From CAVQDV01 sp963711375 (GTDB lineage: Bacteria; Pseudomonadota; Gammaproteobacteria; Coxiellales; Coxiellaceae): a stretch of DNA of 64,000 nucleotides. The stretch is taken from positions 1,674,001-1,738,000 of the forward strand of contig CAVQDV010000005.1 in the NCBI GenBank assembly GCA_963711375.1. The letters are read 5' to 3'. Shown one piece after another: positions 9,448 through 20,000 of the stretch. The first letter of the stretch is position 1, and each line of letters opens with the position of its first letter. The notes beneath the pieces were generated by a model, which was given only the letters and a program-made list of their open reading frames with translations, did no database searches and was not told the DNA's origin. A program made the translations under genes and the position numbers.

Positions 9448-9518
9448 CTTGAGACTTTTGTAACAAAGCAGTAACATGATCATTATCAGATTTTCAAGGA
9501 TGATAAGAGGTAGAAGCC

Positions 9519-10157
9519 ATGTTTAAACTCTCCCTGCGAGTTGGTATAGCGTTAATGGCGTTATCAATGAGTTCAGCTTTTGCCAGCACTACCGTTTATT
9601 CAGAAGAAATGATGTCTCCGGAAGATGCGGCGAACAATGGCGTCTATTTTCAAGCCGATCTTGGTGGGGTCAACCAAAATTGGGCTGGCAATTTCCCAGC
9701 GGTGGGCTTCACCACGAATAGTCGCTGGGGCTTTGACTATGATGGTGCTGTAGGATACCAATGGAGTCGATTTTTATCCGCTGAGGTAGGCGGTTTTTTT
9801 ACGTCCGCCACTCGGTTTATCTTCCAAAATCAACTTGCTGACGCTCAATCCTGGGCCGTAGACGCCGCTGGTAAACTCATGGTGCCAATACCAGGGCTTA
9901 CGTATCTGGACGCTTTTTGTAAGTTTGGAATTGTTTACCGTAATACAAGAGTAACTGGGATATTTCGCATCAGCGGTGATTGGCGCCCATTATTCGCTGC
10001 AGGGGCCCAGTATAATATAACCCGCAATTGGTTTTTGGAATTGCAGTGGGCCTATTTGGGAGAGGGTTCTGTCGTTGCTATTAATAGTACCGCGCCAAAT
10101 AATATTCCTGGCTATAACATTTTCACAATCGGCGCTGGGTATAAATTTACATTTTAA
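9519..10157 (+). CDS. Outer membrane beta-barrel protein (8-strand type)
   Basis: A 212-residue protein with a Sec signal peptide (hydrophobic to about residue 22, cleavage near SSAFAS) and alternating amphipathic strands ending in YNIFTIGAGYKFTF, the C-terminal aromatic signature needed for BAM-dependent outer membrane insertion. The size fits small OmpA/OmpW-like barrels. Shine-Dalgarno AAGAGG lies 7-8 nt before the ATG. The next gene, 21 nt downstream, encodes a related barrel with the same architecture (a glycine-rich VGGF/LGGY strand, and RNxxxxG strands). The pair is distinct in signal peptide from the NFKYLVGG family at 26-35 kb. Ligand or function unknown. Confidence 0.8.
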   Translation: MFKLSLRVGIALMALSMSSAFASTTVYSEEMMSPEDAANNGVYFQADLGGVNQNWAGNFPAVGFTTNSRWGFDYDGAVGYQWSRFLSAEVGGFFTSATRFIFQNQLADAQSWAVDAAGKLMVPIPGLTYLDAFCKFGIVYRNTRVTGIFRISGDWRPLFAAGAQYNITRNWFLELQWAYLGEGSVVAINSTAPNNIPGYNIFTIGAGYKFTF

Positions 10158-10178
10158 TGATTTAGTTGGGGATGAAAT

Positions 10179-10847
10179 ATGTCGATAAAAAAAAGGATTC
10201 TTTTAGCGATAGCCAGTGTGGCCTGTTTGGCGACTTCGGTAGTTTATGCTGGCGGGGCGGAACCTGTGGATGTAGTGCCAGCGCCAATGCCAGGTGATAT
10301 GCGATATTTATACCTCGAAATCAATCCAGGCTGGGCCGATAGTGGTTGGCGCGATATTAATGGATTTGCCTTTCCATTCGCACCCCAGAGTTCAAACAAC
10401 AGTAGTGGCTTTACTTTTGGGCTTGATGGCGGGTTTATGTTTACCCGTTATATCGGTTTGGAGCTGGGTGGCTATGTCCTTCCCACGGCTAACGGCCCTG
10501 GTTCTGGGCTTTTTCCCTTCGGTGTTGGCAATCTCAGTGTGAATTCTTGGTTCGCCTACGCGGGTGGAAAATTGGCAGCTCCAATATTTGAAAACTTCGA
10601 AGTATTTGGTAAAGTTGCAGGCGCCTATCGTAATTTTAATTATCAAGGGCCAGCCGCGCCAGCCGCCAGAAATAATAGCTATTGGACCCCACTATTTGGG
10701 GCTGGTGCGCAATATGGATGGAATAGCTTTACGGTAGATGCACAATATTTGCGGGTTCCCGGCTATCGAGAAGCTACTCCGATCACCCGTCGGGCACCAG
10801 CAGCAAATCTTTACACCCTAGGCATTGGATATCGATTTAATTTTTAG
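10179..10847 (+). CDS. Outer membrane beta-barrel protein, tandem relative of preceding gene
   Basis: A 222-residue secreted barrel starting MSIKKRILLAIASVACLATS, with predicted signal cleavage after VVYAGG and a final strand NLYTLGIGYRFNF typical of outer membrane proteins. It shares strand patterns with the preceding gene (AAGKLMVPIP versus AGGKLAAPIF; RPLFAAGAQYNI versus TPLFGAGAQYGW), indicating tandem duplication and divergence. The two are probably co-transcribed. Its stop codon lies two nucleotides before the -35 element of the htpG heat-shock promoter. Specific function unknown. Confidence 0.8.
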   Translation: MSIKKRILLAIASVACLATSVVYAGGAEPVDVVPAPMPGDMRYLYLEINPGWADSGWRDINGFAFPFAPQSSNNSSGFTFGLDGGFMFTRYIGLELGGYVLPTANGPGSGLFPFGVGNLSVNSWFAYAGGKLAAPIFENFEVFGKVAGAYRNFNYQGPAAPAARNNSYWTPLFGAGAQYGWNSFTVDAQYLRVPGYREATPITRRAPAANLYTLGIGYRFNF

Positions 10848-10848
10848 T

Positions 10849-10876
10849 CTTGAATTTCTTTCATACGTCCCCATGT
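10849..10876 (+). promoter_or_regulatory. Sigma-32 (heat shock) promoter of htpG
   Basis: CTTGAA at 10849-10854, a 14-nt spacer and CCCCATGT at 10869-10876 match the RpoH consensus (CTTGAA, 11-16 nt, CCCCATNT) almost perfectly, placed ~31 nt before the htpG start codon. This predicts transcription start near 10883 and heat induction of htpG by RpoH. Confidence 0.82.
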
Positions 10877-10907
10877 TCTAATCAACTAAAAACATGGGGA
10901 GAAATCA

Positions 10908-12824
10908 ATGAACACTGAACCACAAGCTCAAGCGCAGACCTTATCCTTTAAAGCGGATGAGCAGCAAATTTTAGATCTCGTCATTCATTCTTTATATAGC
11001 AATAAAGAAATTTTCCTGCGAGAACTCATTTCAAATGCTTCAGATGCCGCCGATAAATTGCGCTATGAAGCCCTTCAAGACAATGCCATGTATGGTGATG
11101 ACTCCGACTTAAAAATCTGGGTTGATGTCGATAAGGAAAATAAAATAATTACTATTCGTGATAATGGCATTGGCATGAGTCGTGAAGAAGTCGAAGATAA
11201 TTTAGGTACCATCGCGAGATCTGGCACAAGAGCCTTCAAGCAAATGCTAACAGGCGATCAATCAAAAGATTCACAATTAATCGGACAATTCGGTGTCGGT
11301 TTTTATTCTGCCTTTATTGTTGCCGATCGGGTGACCGTTCGAACCCGACGTGCGGGAACTACTGAAAATTTAGGTGTTTATTGGGAGTCAGAAGGCAAAG
11401 GCCAATACACCGTTAAAAATATCGATAAAAAAGCCCGTGGCACGGAAGTGGTCTTACATGTTCGCGAGGAATGCGTCGAATTTTTAGATGAGTACCGTTT
11501 GCGTACGATTATTACCAAATATTCCGATCATATTTTATTGCCTATCATGATGAAAAAACCAGAGCCTGCCGTGAAGTCTGAGGACGAAAAAGCGGAAACC
11601 GTTATTCCCGAAGAGGAAGTGGTCAATCAGGCCAATGCGCTTTGGACAAAATCAAAATCTGAAATTACTGATGAACAATATCAGCAGCTTTATAAGCATA
11701 TTTCGCATGATTTCGAAAACCCCTTAGCGTGGGCACATAATAAAGTGGAGGGTAATTTAGAATATACCAGTTTATTATTCATCCCCGCTCGTGCGCCTTT
11801 TGATTTATTTCATCGCGATGTTCAACGTGGTTTGAAGCTTTATGTAAAGCGTGTTTTCATTATGGATGATGCCGAACATTTTATGCCGATGTACCTACGT
11901 TTCGTGAAAGGTATTGTGGATTCGAATGATTTACCCCTCAATATTTCTCGTGAAATATTGCAATCAAATAAAGTTATCGATCGAATTAAAACCGCTTGTG
12001 TAAAACGTATCTTATCACTGTTAGAAGAAATCGCTGAAAAAGAGCCAGAAAAATATCAGAAATTCTGGGTTGAGTTCGGCCAAGCTTTTAAGGAAGGCCC
12101 CGCTGAAGATTTTGCGAATCGTGATCGCATCTCGAAATTACTCCGTTTTGCTTCCACAAATAAAGATAATGCAGAGCAAACTGTTAGCCTGATGGATTAT
12201 GTCAGTCGCATGCCCGAAAAACAGAAAAATATTTATTTTATTGTGGCGGATAGTTTTAATGCTGCAAAAAATAGCCCACTCCTGGAAGTCTTTCGTAAAA
12301 AAGGCATTGAAGTATTATTGATGAGTGAACGTGTCGATGAGTGGCTTGTAGCGCATTTACAGGAATTTGAAGGTAAGAAATTACAATCGGTTTCTCAAGG
12401 TTCTTTGGATTTGGGTGAATTAGAAGATCAAGAAGTTAAGGAAAAACAAAAAGAAACTGAAAAAGAATACGACGATGTAACGAAACGCTTAAAAGATGCT
12501 TTAAAAGAGCAGGTGAAAGAAGTGCGCGTTACCCATCGCTTAACCGATTCCCCCGCTTGCGTGGTGTTTGATGAAAATGCCATGTCGGGACACATGCAAA
12601 GAATCATGAAATCGGCAGGCCAGAATTTCCCTGAAAATTTGCCGATTTTAGAGTTAAATCCTGAGCATCCGATTTTGTTAAAAGTAAAATCCGAAGTTGA
12701 TCAAGTAGAGTTTGGTCGCTGGGCGAATGTATTGCTGAATCAAGCTTTACTTGCAGAAGGCGAAGAGTTGAAAGATCCAGCTGGGTTTGTTAAGGAGCTG
12801 AATTCGCTTCTCCAAAAGGTTTAA
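10908..12824 (+). CDS. htpG: Chaperone protein HtpG (Hsp90)
   Basis: A 638-residue cytosolic Hsp90, the normal bacterial length. The N-terminal GHKL ATPase domain shows LRELISNASDAADKLRYEAL, the DNGIGM lid motif and GQFGVGFYSAF. The middle domain contains LPLNISREILQ, with the conserved Arg used in ATP hydrolysis. The C-terminal dimerisation domain follows (SPACVVFDENAMSGHMQRIM). The charged linker after the N-domain is short, as in bacterial forms. GGGGAG lies 6 nt before the ATG. A sigma-32 promoter sits immediately upstream, consistent with heat-shock control. Identity is certain. Confidence 0.98.
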   Translation: MNTEPQAQAQTLSFKADEQQILDLVIHSLYSNKEIFLRELISNASDAADKLRYEALQDNAMYGDDSDLKIWVDVDKENKIITIRDNGIGMSREEVEDNLGTIARSGTRAFKQMLTGDQSKDSQLIGQFGVGFYSAFIVADRVTVRTRRAGTTENLGVYWESEGKGQYTVKNIDKKARGTEVVLHVREECVEFLDEYRLRTIITKYSDHILLPIMMKKPEPAVKSEDEKAETVIPEEEVVNQANALWTKSKSEITDEQYQQLYKHISHDFENPLAWAHNKVEGNLEYTSLLFIPARAPFDLFHRDVQRGLKLYVKRVFIMDDAEHFMPMYLRFVKGIVDSNDLPLNISREILQSNKVIDRIKTACVKRILSLLEEIAEKEPEKYQKFWVEFGQAFKEGPAEDFANRDRISKLLRFASTNKDNAEQTVSLMDYVSRMPEKQKNIYFIVADSFNAAKNSPLLEVFRKKGIEVLLMSERVDEWLVAHLQEFEGKKLQSVSQGSLDLGELEDQEVKEKQKETEKEYDDVTKRLKDALKEQVKEVRVTHRLTDSPACVVFDENAMSGHMQRIMKSAGQNFPENLPILELNPEHPILLKVKSEVDQVEFGRWANVLLNQALLAEGEELKDPAGFVKELNSLLQKV

Positions 12825-12884
12825 AATAGTCCTCCATTTAGGGGCAAAGTAGGATATAATCCTCTCTTAATAAGAGGGTATTGC

Positions 12885-13958
12885 ATGAGTATGAAAGCGA
12901 AAATTAATTTGGGATATCTCGCCTTTTTCATTATTGTGCCCTTGGCAGCGATAGTGGGCGTTTTCATGCTAGCAAAAGGTATGGTCCCTGATAAAACCAT
13001 TATTTTAGCCGGTGTGCTGTTGGTGATGGGTGGGTTTGGCATAACGGCCGGCTACCATCGATTATTGGCTCACAAAACGTATAAAGCCGTTTGGCCTGTT
13101 CGCCTTCTTTTGCTTTTAGCGGGTTCTTCTGCTTTTGAGAATAGTGCTTTGGAGTGGTGTAATGATCATCGCGATCATCATCGTTATACCGATACCGAAA
13201 AAGACCCTTACAATATTAAAAAAGGATTTTGGTATGCGCATATGGGTTGGATATTAGTCTCCGATAATAGCAATCGATGCTTTGATAATGTTGAAGACTT
13301 AACGCAGGATCCGTTAGTGGCGTTTCAACACAAGTACTATAGTTATCTCGCCATTATTACCGGTGTGTTGGCGCCTATGTTTATTGCTGGAATTTGGGGT
13401 GATTGGTTAGGTGGTTTACTGGTAGGTGGTGCCTTGCGTATTGCCGTCACTCATCAGACGACTTTTTGTATTAATTCGGTTTGTCATTACTTTGGTAAGC
13501 AGACCTATTCGGAGCGCTATAGTGCCCGAGATAATTGGTTTACCGCTCTTTTTACGCTTGGAGAAGGCTTTCATAATTTTCATCACCGCTTTCCGATTGA
13601 TTATCGCAACGGTGTCCGCGCATACGATTTTGATCCCACAAAATGGCTAATTAAAAGTTTGCATTTTTTGGGCTTAGCAAAAGACCTTCGAAAAATTAAA
13701 GCGCATCGAATTTTAGAATCAAAATTAGAAATGGATCGTGTTCGTTTGCAAGAACGCGAAGTCGCTAGCGCGGAATTTACCCTAAAAGTACAGCATATTT
13801 ATGATTCTATTATAGCGACTTTGAAACGCTTAGAAGAAGTCGAGTTAATGTATAAAAAATCAAAAGCGCTAAAACCTCAGAAAAAAGAGGTAAAATCTCA
13901 TCTCAAAGTTTTATTGAAACATTGGGAGCAATTAATGCACTTCCCGGTTTCCGCATAG
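12885..13958 (+). CDS. Acyl-CoA/fatty acid delta-9 desaturase
   Basis: A 357-residue membrane di-iron desaturase of the stearoyl-CoA type, which introduces a cis double bond into saturated acyl chains. The three histidine boxes are present: HRLLAH (~62), HRDHHRYTDTEKDPYN (~95) and GEGFHNFHHRFP (~228). Two pairs of hydrophobic membrane segments flank the first box. The protein has a ~90-residue C-terminal extension rich in Lys and Glu that is likely helical. The start is supported by AAGAGGG 6 nt upstream, and TATAAT at 12855-12860 is a candidate -10. It probably adjusts membrane fluidity. Substrate (acyl-CoA or phospholipid) not determinable. Confidence 0.92.
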   Translation: MSMKAKINLGYLAFFIIVPLAAIVGVFMLAKGMVPDKTIILAGVLLVMGGFGITAGYHRLLAHKTYKAVWPVRLLLLLAGSSAFENSALEWCNDHRDHHRYTDTEKDPYNIKKGFWYAHMGWILVSDNSNRCFDNVEDLTQDPLVAFQHKYYSYLAIITGVLAPMFIAGIWGDWLGGLLVGGALRIAVTHQTTFCINSVCHYFGKQTYSERYSARDNWFTALFTLGEGFHNFHHRFPIDYRNGVRAYDFDPTKWLIKSLHFLGLAKDLRKIKAHRILESKLEMDRVRLQEREVASAEFTLKVQHIYDSIIATLKRLEEVELMYKKSKALKPQKKEVKSHLKVLLKHWEQLMHFPVSA

Positions 13959-13988
13959 AATCTCACCCGTCGCGCCTAAGTCGCGCCG

Positions 13989-14009
13989 ACCTCTCCCGCA
14001 AGGAGAGGT
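13989..14009. repeat. CTCTCCCGCAAGGAGAG palindrome (second dispersed palindrome family)
   Basis: ACCTCTCC and GGAGAGGT form an 8-bp stem around CGCA. The same core recurs at 27260-27297 and 37693-37726. It lies just after the desaturase gene and might act as a transcription attenuator. Confidence 0.6.
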
Positions 14010-14098
14010 TAAATTTTACGCCCAGTTTAATATTTCCTTAAGGCTACAGTGCTAAGATAGCCTTCATGACTAATTTTTTGAATTCGTAAATATACAGA

Positions 14099-17000
14099 AT
14101 GAGAACGACATCAACATACGATCTATTTTTGGGCTACGCTGATCCTGAATCACAAAAGGAGCAGCCTCATACCTATCATGTAGCTAATGGGGGGCCTTTT
14201 GGACGCGTTGATAGCTATCAATGGGATGCTGTTGTTGACGAGGATGCTTGGTACACGTTTTCGCTTTCTGCTGCGAATAAGCCTAAAAAAATAATTTTTT
14301 CAGACCCTCTCATGAACTTGCGGGCTAAGGCACCGGAAGAATTTGAGCTATGGGATGAGTTGACCCAGAAACACGCGGTATATGTGTGGAAAGGCGATCA
14401 TGATCCTCTTACATCGCAAACACCTTCCGCGAATTTTAGGGAATTTTCAAAAGCCCTTGCTGAGCTTGTTTCACAATCTGAGGATGAGATAAGAAAGTCG
14501 CTGGCTGCCCAAGGCTTAGAGCTTAAGGATTTTATTATTATCGATATTTATAAGTATTATGAATTTTTATATTCCATATTACCTAAAAATGGCGCGAAAA
14601 AAAGAATTCCAGATTATCACCTTCTTTTATCACCACGAAATGAGAACTTTGATAAACCTCAAGTTCTTAAGAACTTAAAAAATCATGATCCTACGTTTGT
14701 AGAAAAAGCGCAGCAGTTTTCTAAAAAATTTTCGACATTAGTCATACAAGGTCCAGCTTCACTTAAAGAGATAGAAAAACAATTTTCTGAAAGTACTTCT
14801 GTTAAAAATCTGGATTTATACGCCAAATGGGGTCTCATTCACTCCTGTCTATCGAAAGAAGTCTTCCAGGGGCTCGAAACTTTAAAAATAGGAATAGTTC
14901 AAGAAAGTTATGAAACAGAAAACTTCCGACTTCCGGAATTAGAGGTTAAATTTCTAAATATTCAGATTCCAGAAAAACCCTGCTCTTTTGATTTGAGTCA
15001 TCTACGTTCATGCAAGGATCTTACACTCCAGAATAGAGCCTTATTTGAACGAAATTTATTACTGCCCAGTCAATTAGAAAGCTTAGAAATAGAAATAGAA
15101 TTTTTAAAATTTATAAACGATGATTTAAAGAAAAATTTAAAGAATTTGAAAATCTTTTCTGTTCAAAAAAATGTGAAATATAGCATTAATTTAGATCAAT
15201 ATAGGCTAGAGACCTTATCGATTAAAATGGATGAAAATGACCTCAAAATAGAGAATTTACCGGATACTTTAAAAGAGATTAACATTTCAGCTAAAGATAT
15301 AGATCTCAAAAGTTCAGACAATTTAAAAAATCTCGAAAGTCTGGAAGTAATCTGGGGCGAGTACTTTAATTTTGAACAAGCGGTCTTTCCTCGATTAAAA
15401 AAATTAAAATTAACGCATCCAGATTCAAAGGATGCTTATGGGTTTCTCGGGGAGGCGGTGATTTGTGATGAATTAGATTTTCCAATGTGTCCAAACTTAG
15501 AAGATCTTGATCTCTTTAGATTTACAAGTTTGCAAAAAATAATTGATATTCCAAAATCACTGAAAAAACTTCGGCTCCAAGATTGCTCTCGTTTAGAGTC
15601 GCTAAACCTTGAGGGGCTTACCCAATTAGAGGCCCTTTCCTTGCAAGGTTTAAAAATCCTAGAGCCTATCAAAATTCTACCGGGTTCTTTGAAATTTGTT
15701 TCTCTAGGGAATAGCCCTAATTTAAGGAATATTGATTTGAGTGGGATAAAGATATTACATCGCTTTGAATCATTTAATATGCCTTTAGTAAATTTTAAAT
15801 TACCCCCAATCGTCCATCATATTTATGTCCATAAAACCAATTCGAAAAAATTCTTTGATTTTTCAAAAATAGATAAATGCTATTCTCTAACGATTGAGCA
15901 AAACGGTAAAGAAGGATTAAGCAAAATTATTTTTCCTAAAAAAATACAAGACTTCAAGTTTGATGGAGAATGTGAAATTGAAATTAGTAGCCTCAAGGGT
16001 ACAGAAATTTCTAATGTGGATACAGAAAAGAGTATTCTCCTTAGGTTGGGGGCGGATAGGATCTATCTATTGGAGAAACTACTATTTAAAAAACTATTAT
16101 TTTCTCCAGAAAAGTTTGAAGAATTGAAATTCTCGAAAGAAATATCCTCATTAGTATTGTCATTTTTAGAGAGCATGAGAAGTAAGCTCCGTGAAATGGA
16201 AGGTCTGAGTTATAAATCTTTAATTTTTTCCAAGGACCCCCTTAAAGTTTTTTTAATTTTAGATCCTCACCAAACTGCCAAGTTATCAGTTCACTTAGAA
16301 GGTTTGAACCGTGTATTAAAAAACATGCTATCTAGGATTTTTGTCAAAAATTCTCTTAAAGCTACTGAATTTCTGACAACCGATTTAGAAAACTACGAGC
16401 TGCTATTGGAGTGTGAAGAGCCTGAATTTAATCGAAGTGCTAATACGCTCAATCAAGCTCATCCCACAGCATTATTAGATTTAGGCGTTGATGAAATTAA
16501 TCCAGATGCCAATACGGGTGGCTTAACTCCACAGCTGGATTATTCGGGTAGATCCATGAAGGTAACTTGTTATCGAGAAGACGCTAAAGTAGATGTTCAT
16601 CATTATCGTGCGGCTATTTATGATCAAATTATCCTTGAGAGTAATGATCTTAAATTTAAGCCTTCGTATGAGAGCTTAACAGAAATTAAAGTGAAGGCTT
16701 TTCCCCATGAGGAAAATAAAACCCTGAGCGAAATAAGAGCCCATGTTGATAAGGCTAAAGGAAGCTTAGTCTCATTTTATATTGAGCTTACACTGAAACC
16801 GAATATTTTAGTGCCTTTGACCTCCGCATCAGATCTTAAGGAGCGAGACATTAGTTCTTTATATTCTAATGATGAAAGCCTTATTTGGCACAAATCGGAT
16901 ACCCAACAAATTTTTTTCCAACTTCCTGATGGTTCCCCAGAAAAAACAATTAAAATTGCCTATGCTCATAAGCATCGCCTAGATTATCTTCTAAAAAATC

Positions 17001-20000
17001 CGATAAATGAAAAAACAAATTTCCATCTAAAGAAAAATTTAATAAGTCAGGATTTAAGGGGAAAACTCGATGAGGTAATCCATGAAAATGCCGAGTTACA
17101 ATTTTTAAAAGACGCTAAGCTCTCTTTAGAAATTAAGCTTCAGAAATTGAAAATCTATTGTTCTAGTTTCACCGAAAAAGACTCAAATTCGAAAAAGAAC
17201 TCATCAAGTTTCGATGCGATCTTTAATAATCTCGTGAATAAAAGTGGTGTTTGTAGACATAGATCTGAATGCTTCATGCTCATCGCTCATTATTTAAATG
17301 TTCCCGCTATTATGATCCGAAATCAAAGTCATCGGTATGTTGAAATCCCCATAAAGGAAAATGGCGAAATAAAATATTTTGCAATTGATTTAGGGGGTGG
17401 TAACTATGATGATTTGACTCCTGAAGAAGAAAGAATCAATCCATTCGAACAGGACAAAAAAACTGATGAAAAAAAACAAGAGGATGAACTGGCCCAAAAG
17501 TCTGAGATAGAAAATATAAGGCGTGAACTTCCTAAACGTATCAACAATATTTTCTCAAAGATCCATGTTTTTAGCTCGGTAATGGATTGTTTAGGGCCAG
17601 ATGCCCCACGTTCACCACTCCTAATGCTTTCACAAGGTATGGACCCCATAGAAATCAACGCAGCAATATTAAATGAATTATCCCCTCTCCCCGCCCATCT
17701 CTACATCCACTCCCCAGCAGACTTCACCCGCTACCTGCGCGCGAGAAAATTCGAAAATGGCAGAAGAAAAAAAATCCAAGGCCCATTAAAAGACCTAATC
17801 GAAAAAGGTGGTGTTCTAGTGATCAACTGGAACAATTTCAACGCCACACAAAAAGCCAGTTATAAAAGCCTACTGGAAGAAAATCCCACCTTTAAGGGCG
17901 AAAAAGTTTCTCCGAATTTAAAAGTAATCAGTTTGTATTCTACGAATTCCCCAAAAGCTTGCGAATCCTTTTCAACGCGAACCTCATTATATATTTTAGA
18001 ATCCAACTATTTTAACAAAAACTTTCCTCGCGCCGAGCATTCCAACCAGCAACCGCTAGAAATCGAATTATTTGGCTTGCCCAATTGGCGAGAACGCTTG
18101 CTCGGCGAAGTGCTTCGAAAGGGAAAAAATATTTATCTAACAGAAGGAATGCTGATTCAAGCGATTAAACAAAAAAGACCTTTACTCGTCAATAATCTTC
18201 CTGATGACCCTGAATTAAAAGCCCTTTTAAGGCGCGCCGAAACAGAAGGCAAAATTTTTTATAATGGAGAAATGCTAGCAATCTCACCCGATTTTTACGT
18301 GCTTAGCCGTGAAAAAGAAAATGCCATCAGTGCTAAAAATGTCAAGGTAGTCAAAGCCTCCAAAGATCAAACAACACCCGGAATTATACTCAATGCCAAT
18401 AATATTCACGAATGTATTAAGCGATTGGTCATTGATAATAAAACCCATACGGCCGACAGTAATGCACCGGGTTGGCTGAATGATTTTCAGCATTTCTATA
18501 TCAGTGATTATATTTCAAAGGGTCAGTGGCAAGAATTAATTTCAAAGGCAAGTGCGTTGAGTGGAAAAGATTTTACATTTTCTCTTCTTCCCGGTGCGGA
18601 AATTGAGGGTCTTCTCAAGTCTGATGCTCCCATTCTCATAAATCAAAATAGTTCTCTGGTTTTCACAAATGATCCGGATTTTTACTGTCTCCAGCAAGAA
18701 ACGCTGGCGGATTCTACTAAAAAACCCCTTATTATTGATATAACGCCGAAGACGACTTACCAAAGTTTAATTGCGAATTTACTGGAAAAAGAAGATTCTG
18801 AAGACAATATTGAGTATACCTATGAAATTCAGGGAATGTTGGAACAACTCATCAATGGCCGAGATGTTATTTTAAATGGTGAAATTAGCCCTATTTTATA
18901 TCAGCAATTACTCCCTTTTCTAAAGCCTGAAATTGCCATAACCTATCTAAATGGTGAGCGAGTGTTGGCAAAAGGAAAGCTTAGCTTGGTAATGCCGGCT
19001 TCTGCAAAGATAGGAATAAATCCAGGCGAATATGCTGAAAAGACATATACATTAAAAGATTACCGGGAGCAATTTCTTGAAAAGGATCAGGATAAAATTA
19101 CAAAATTAGAATATTTATTTAATGTGGCCAATGAACTGCCACACGTGGGTCTAGGTCAACCGGCTCTGCCGACATTCACTCAGGCCTATCTCGTCCATTT
19201 ACTAGAAGTGCTCAATAAACCCAAAAATGAACGGCTCCATTTGAGCAATCCAATTAAGGGCTTGTTCCATTATGATTATTCGAAAAATAGCCAAAACTAT
19301 GCTGTTTTAAATGTGTTAGCGAAGGCCCTTTTTGCCCCCGAGGGTCAGCCCAATAAATCGAGAAGCCAAAAACTGAAATCCTTCAATATTAATACCCTTC
19401 AGGATGTTCAGAAAAATTCTTGGAAGATATTAAATGCCTGCAATGTCAGTGTTATTCGACAAATATTGGGTGATTTAAAAGAAGGTCCAATTAAAATTAG
19501 TAATGGCCAAGCGATTTTAAGCAATGAGAAAATTTCCTTTTTATTCAATTATGTTATGAAAGAACTAGATGAACTTCCCAAGAAGAAAAATCCGGAAAAA
19601 TCTTTGAATCAAGTACAGGGTTTACTTCGAGATACTAAATCTCGTGCTATTGTCCTAAAAGGGATGCCAGGATCTCGTAAAACCTTTAGCATTCGTCAAT
19701 TAAAAAAAGAATTGCCAGAAGGTCACTATCATAAAGGCACGCATCATATTTTTGATTGGGTAAACACAATACCGAAATTTCATAAACCCATCATTTTGCA
19801 TTTGGACGAAGCCAATATGGAAGAGCCCTCAACATGGGATATGTTTAAGGGATTATTCAGAAATGAGTCCTCCATTTATTATCAAGATAAAGAATTTAAG
19901 CTAAGCGATCAGCACAAAGTGGTTTTTACCGGCAATGATGAAACGCTGCCGGGTCGTCATTTTCATCGATTTTTCCAGCATTACGCGGAGACGATACATT

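Noticed and set aside
10868..10901. RNA thermometer: a 10-bp hairpin (TCCCCATGTT/AACATGGGGA) that would hide the htpG ribosome site
   Set aside because: The 5' arm is the -10 element of a near-consensus sigma-32 promoter, so it would not be in the transcript; start is predicted near 10883.
12861..12878. Hairpin CCTCT/AGAGG sequestering the desaturase ribosome site
   Set aside because: Only 5 bp, and TATAAT at 12855-12860 places the likely transcription start inside the 5' arm.
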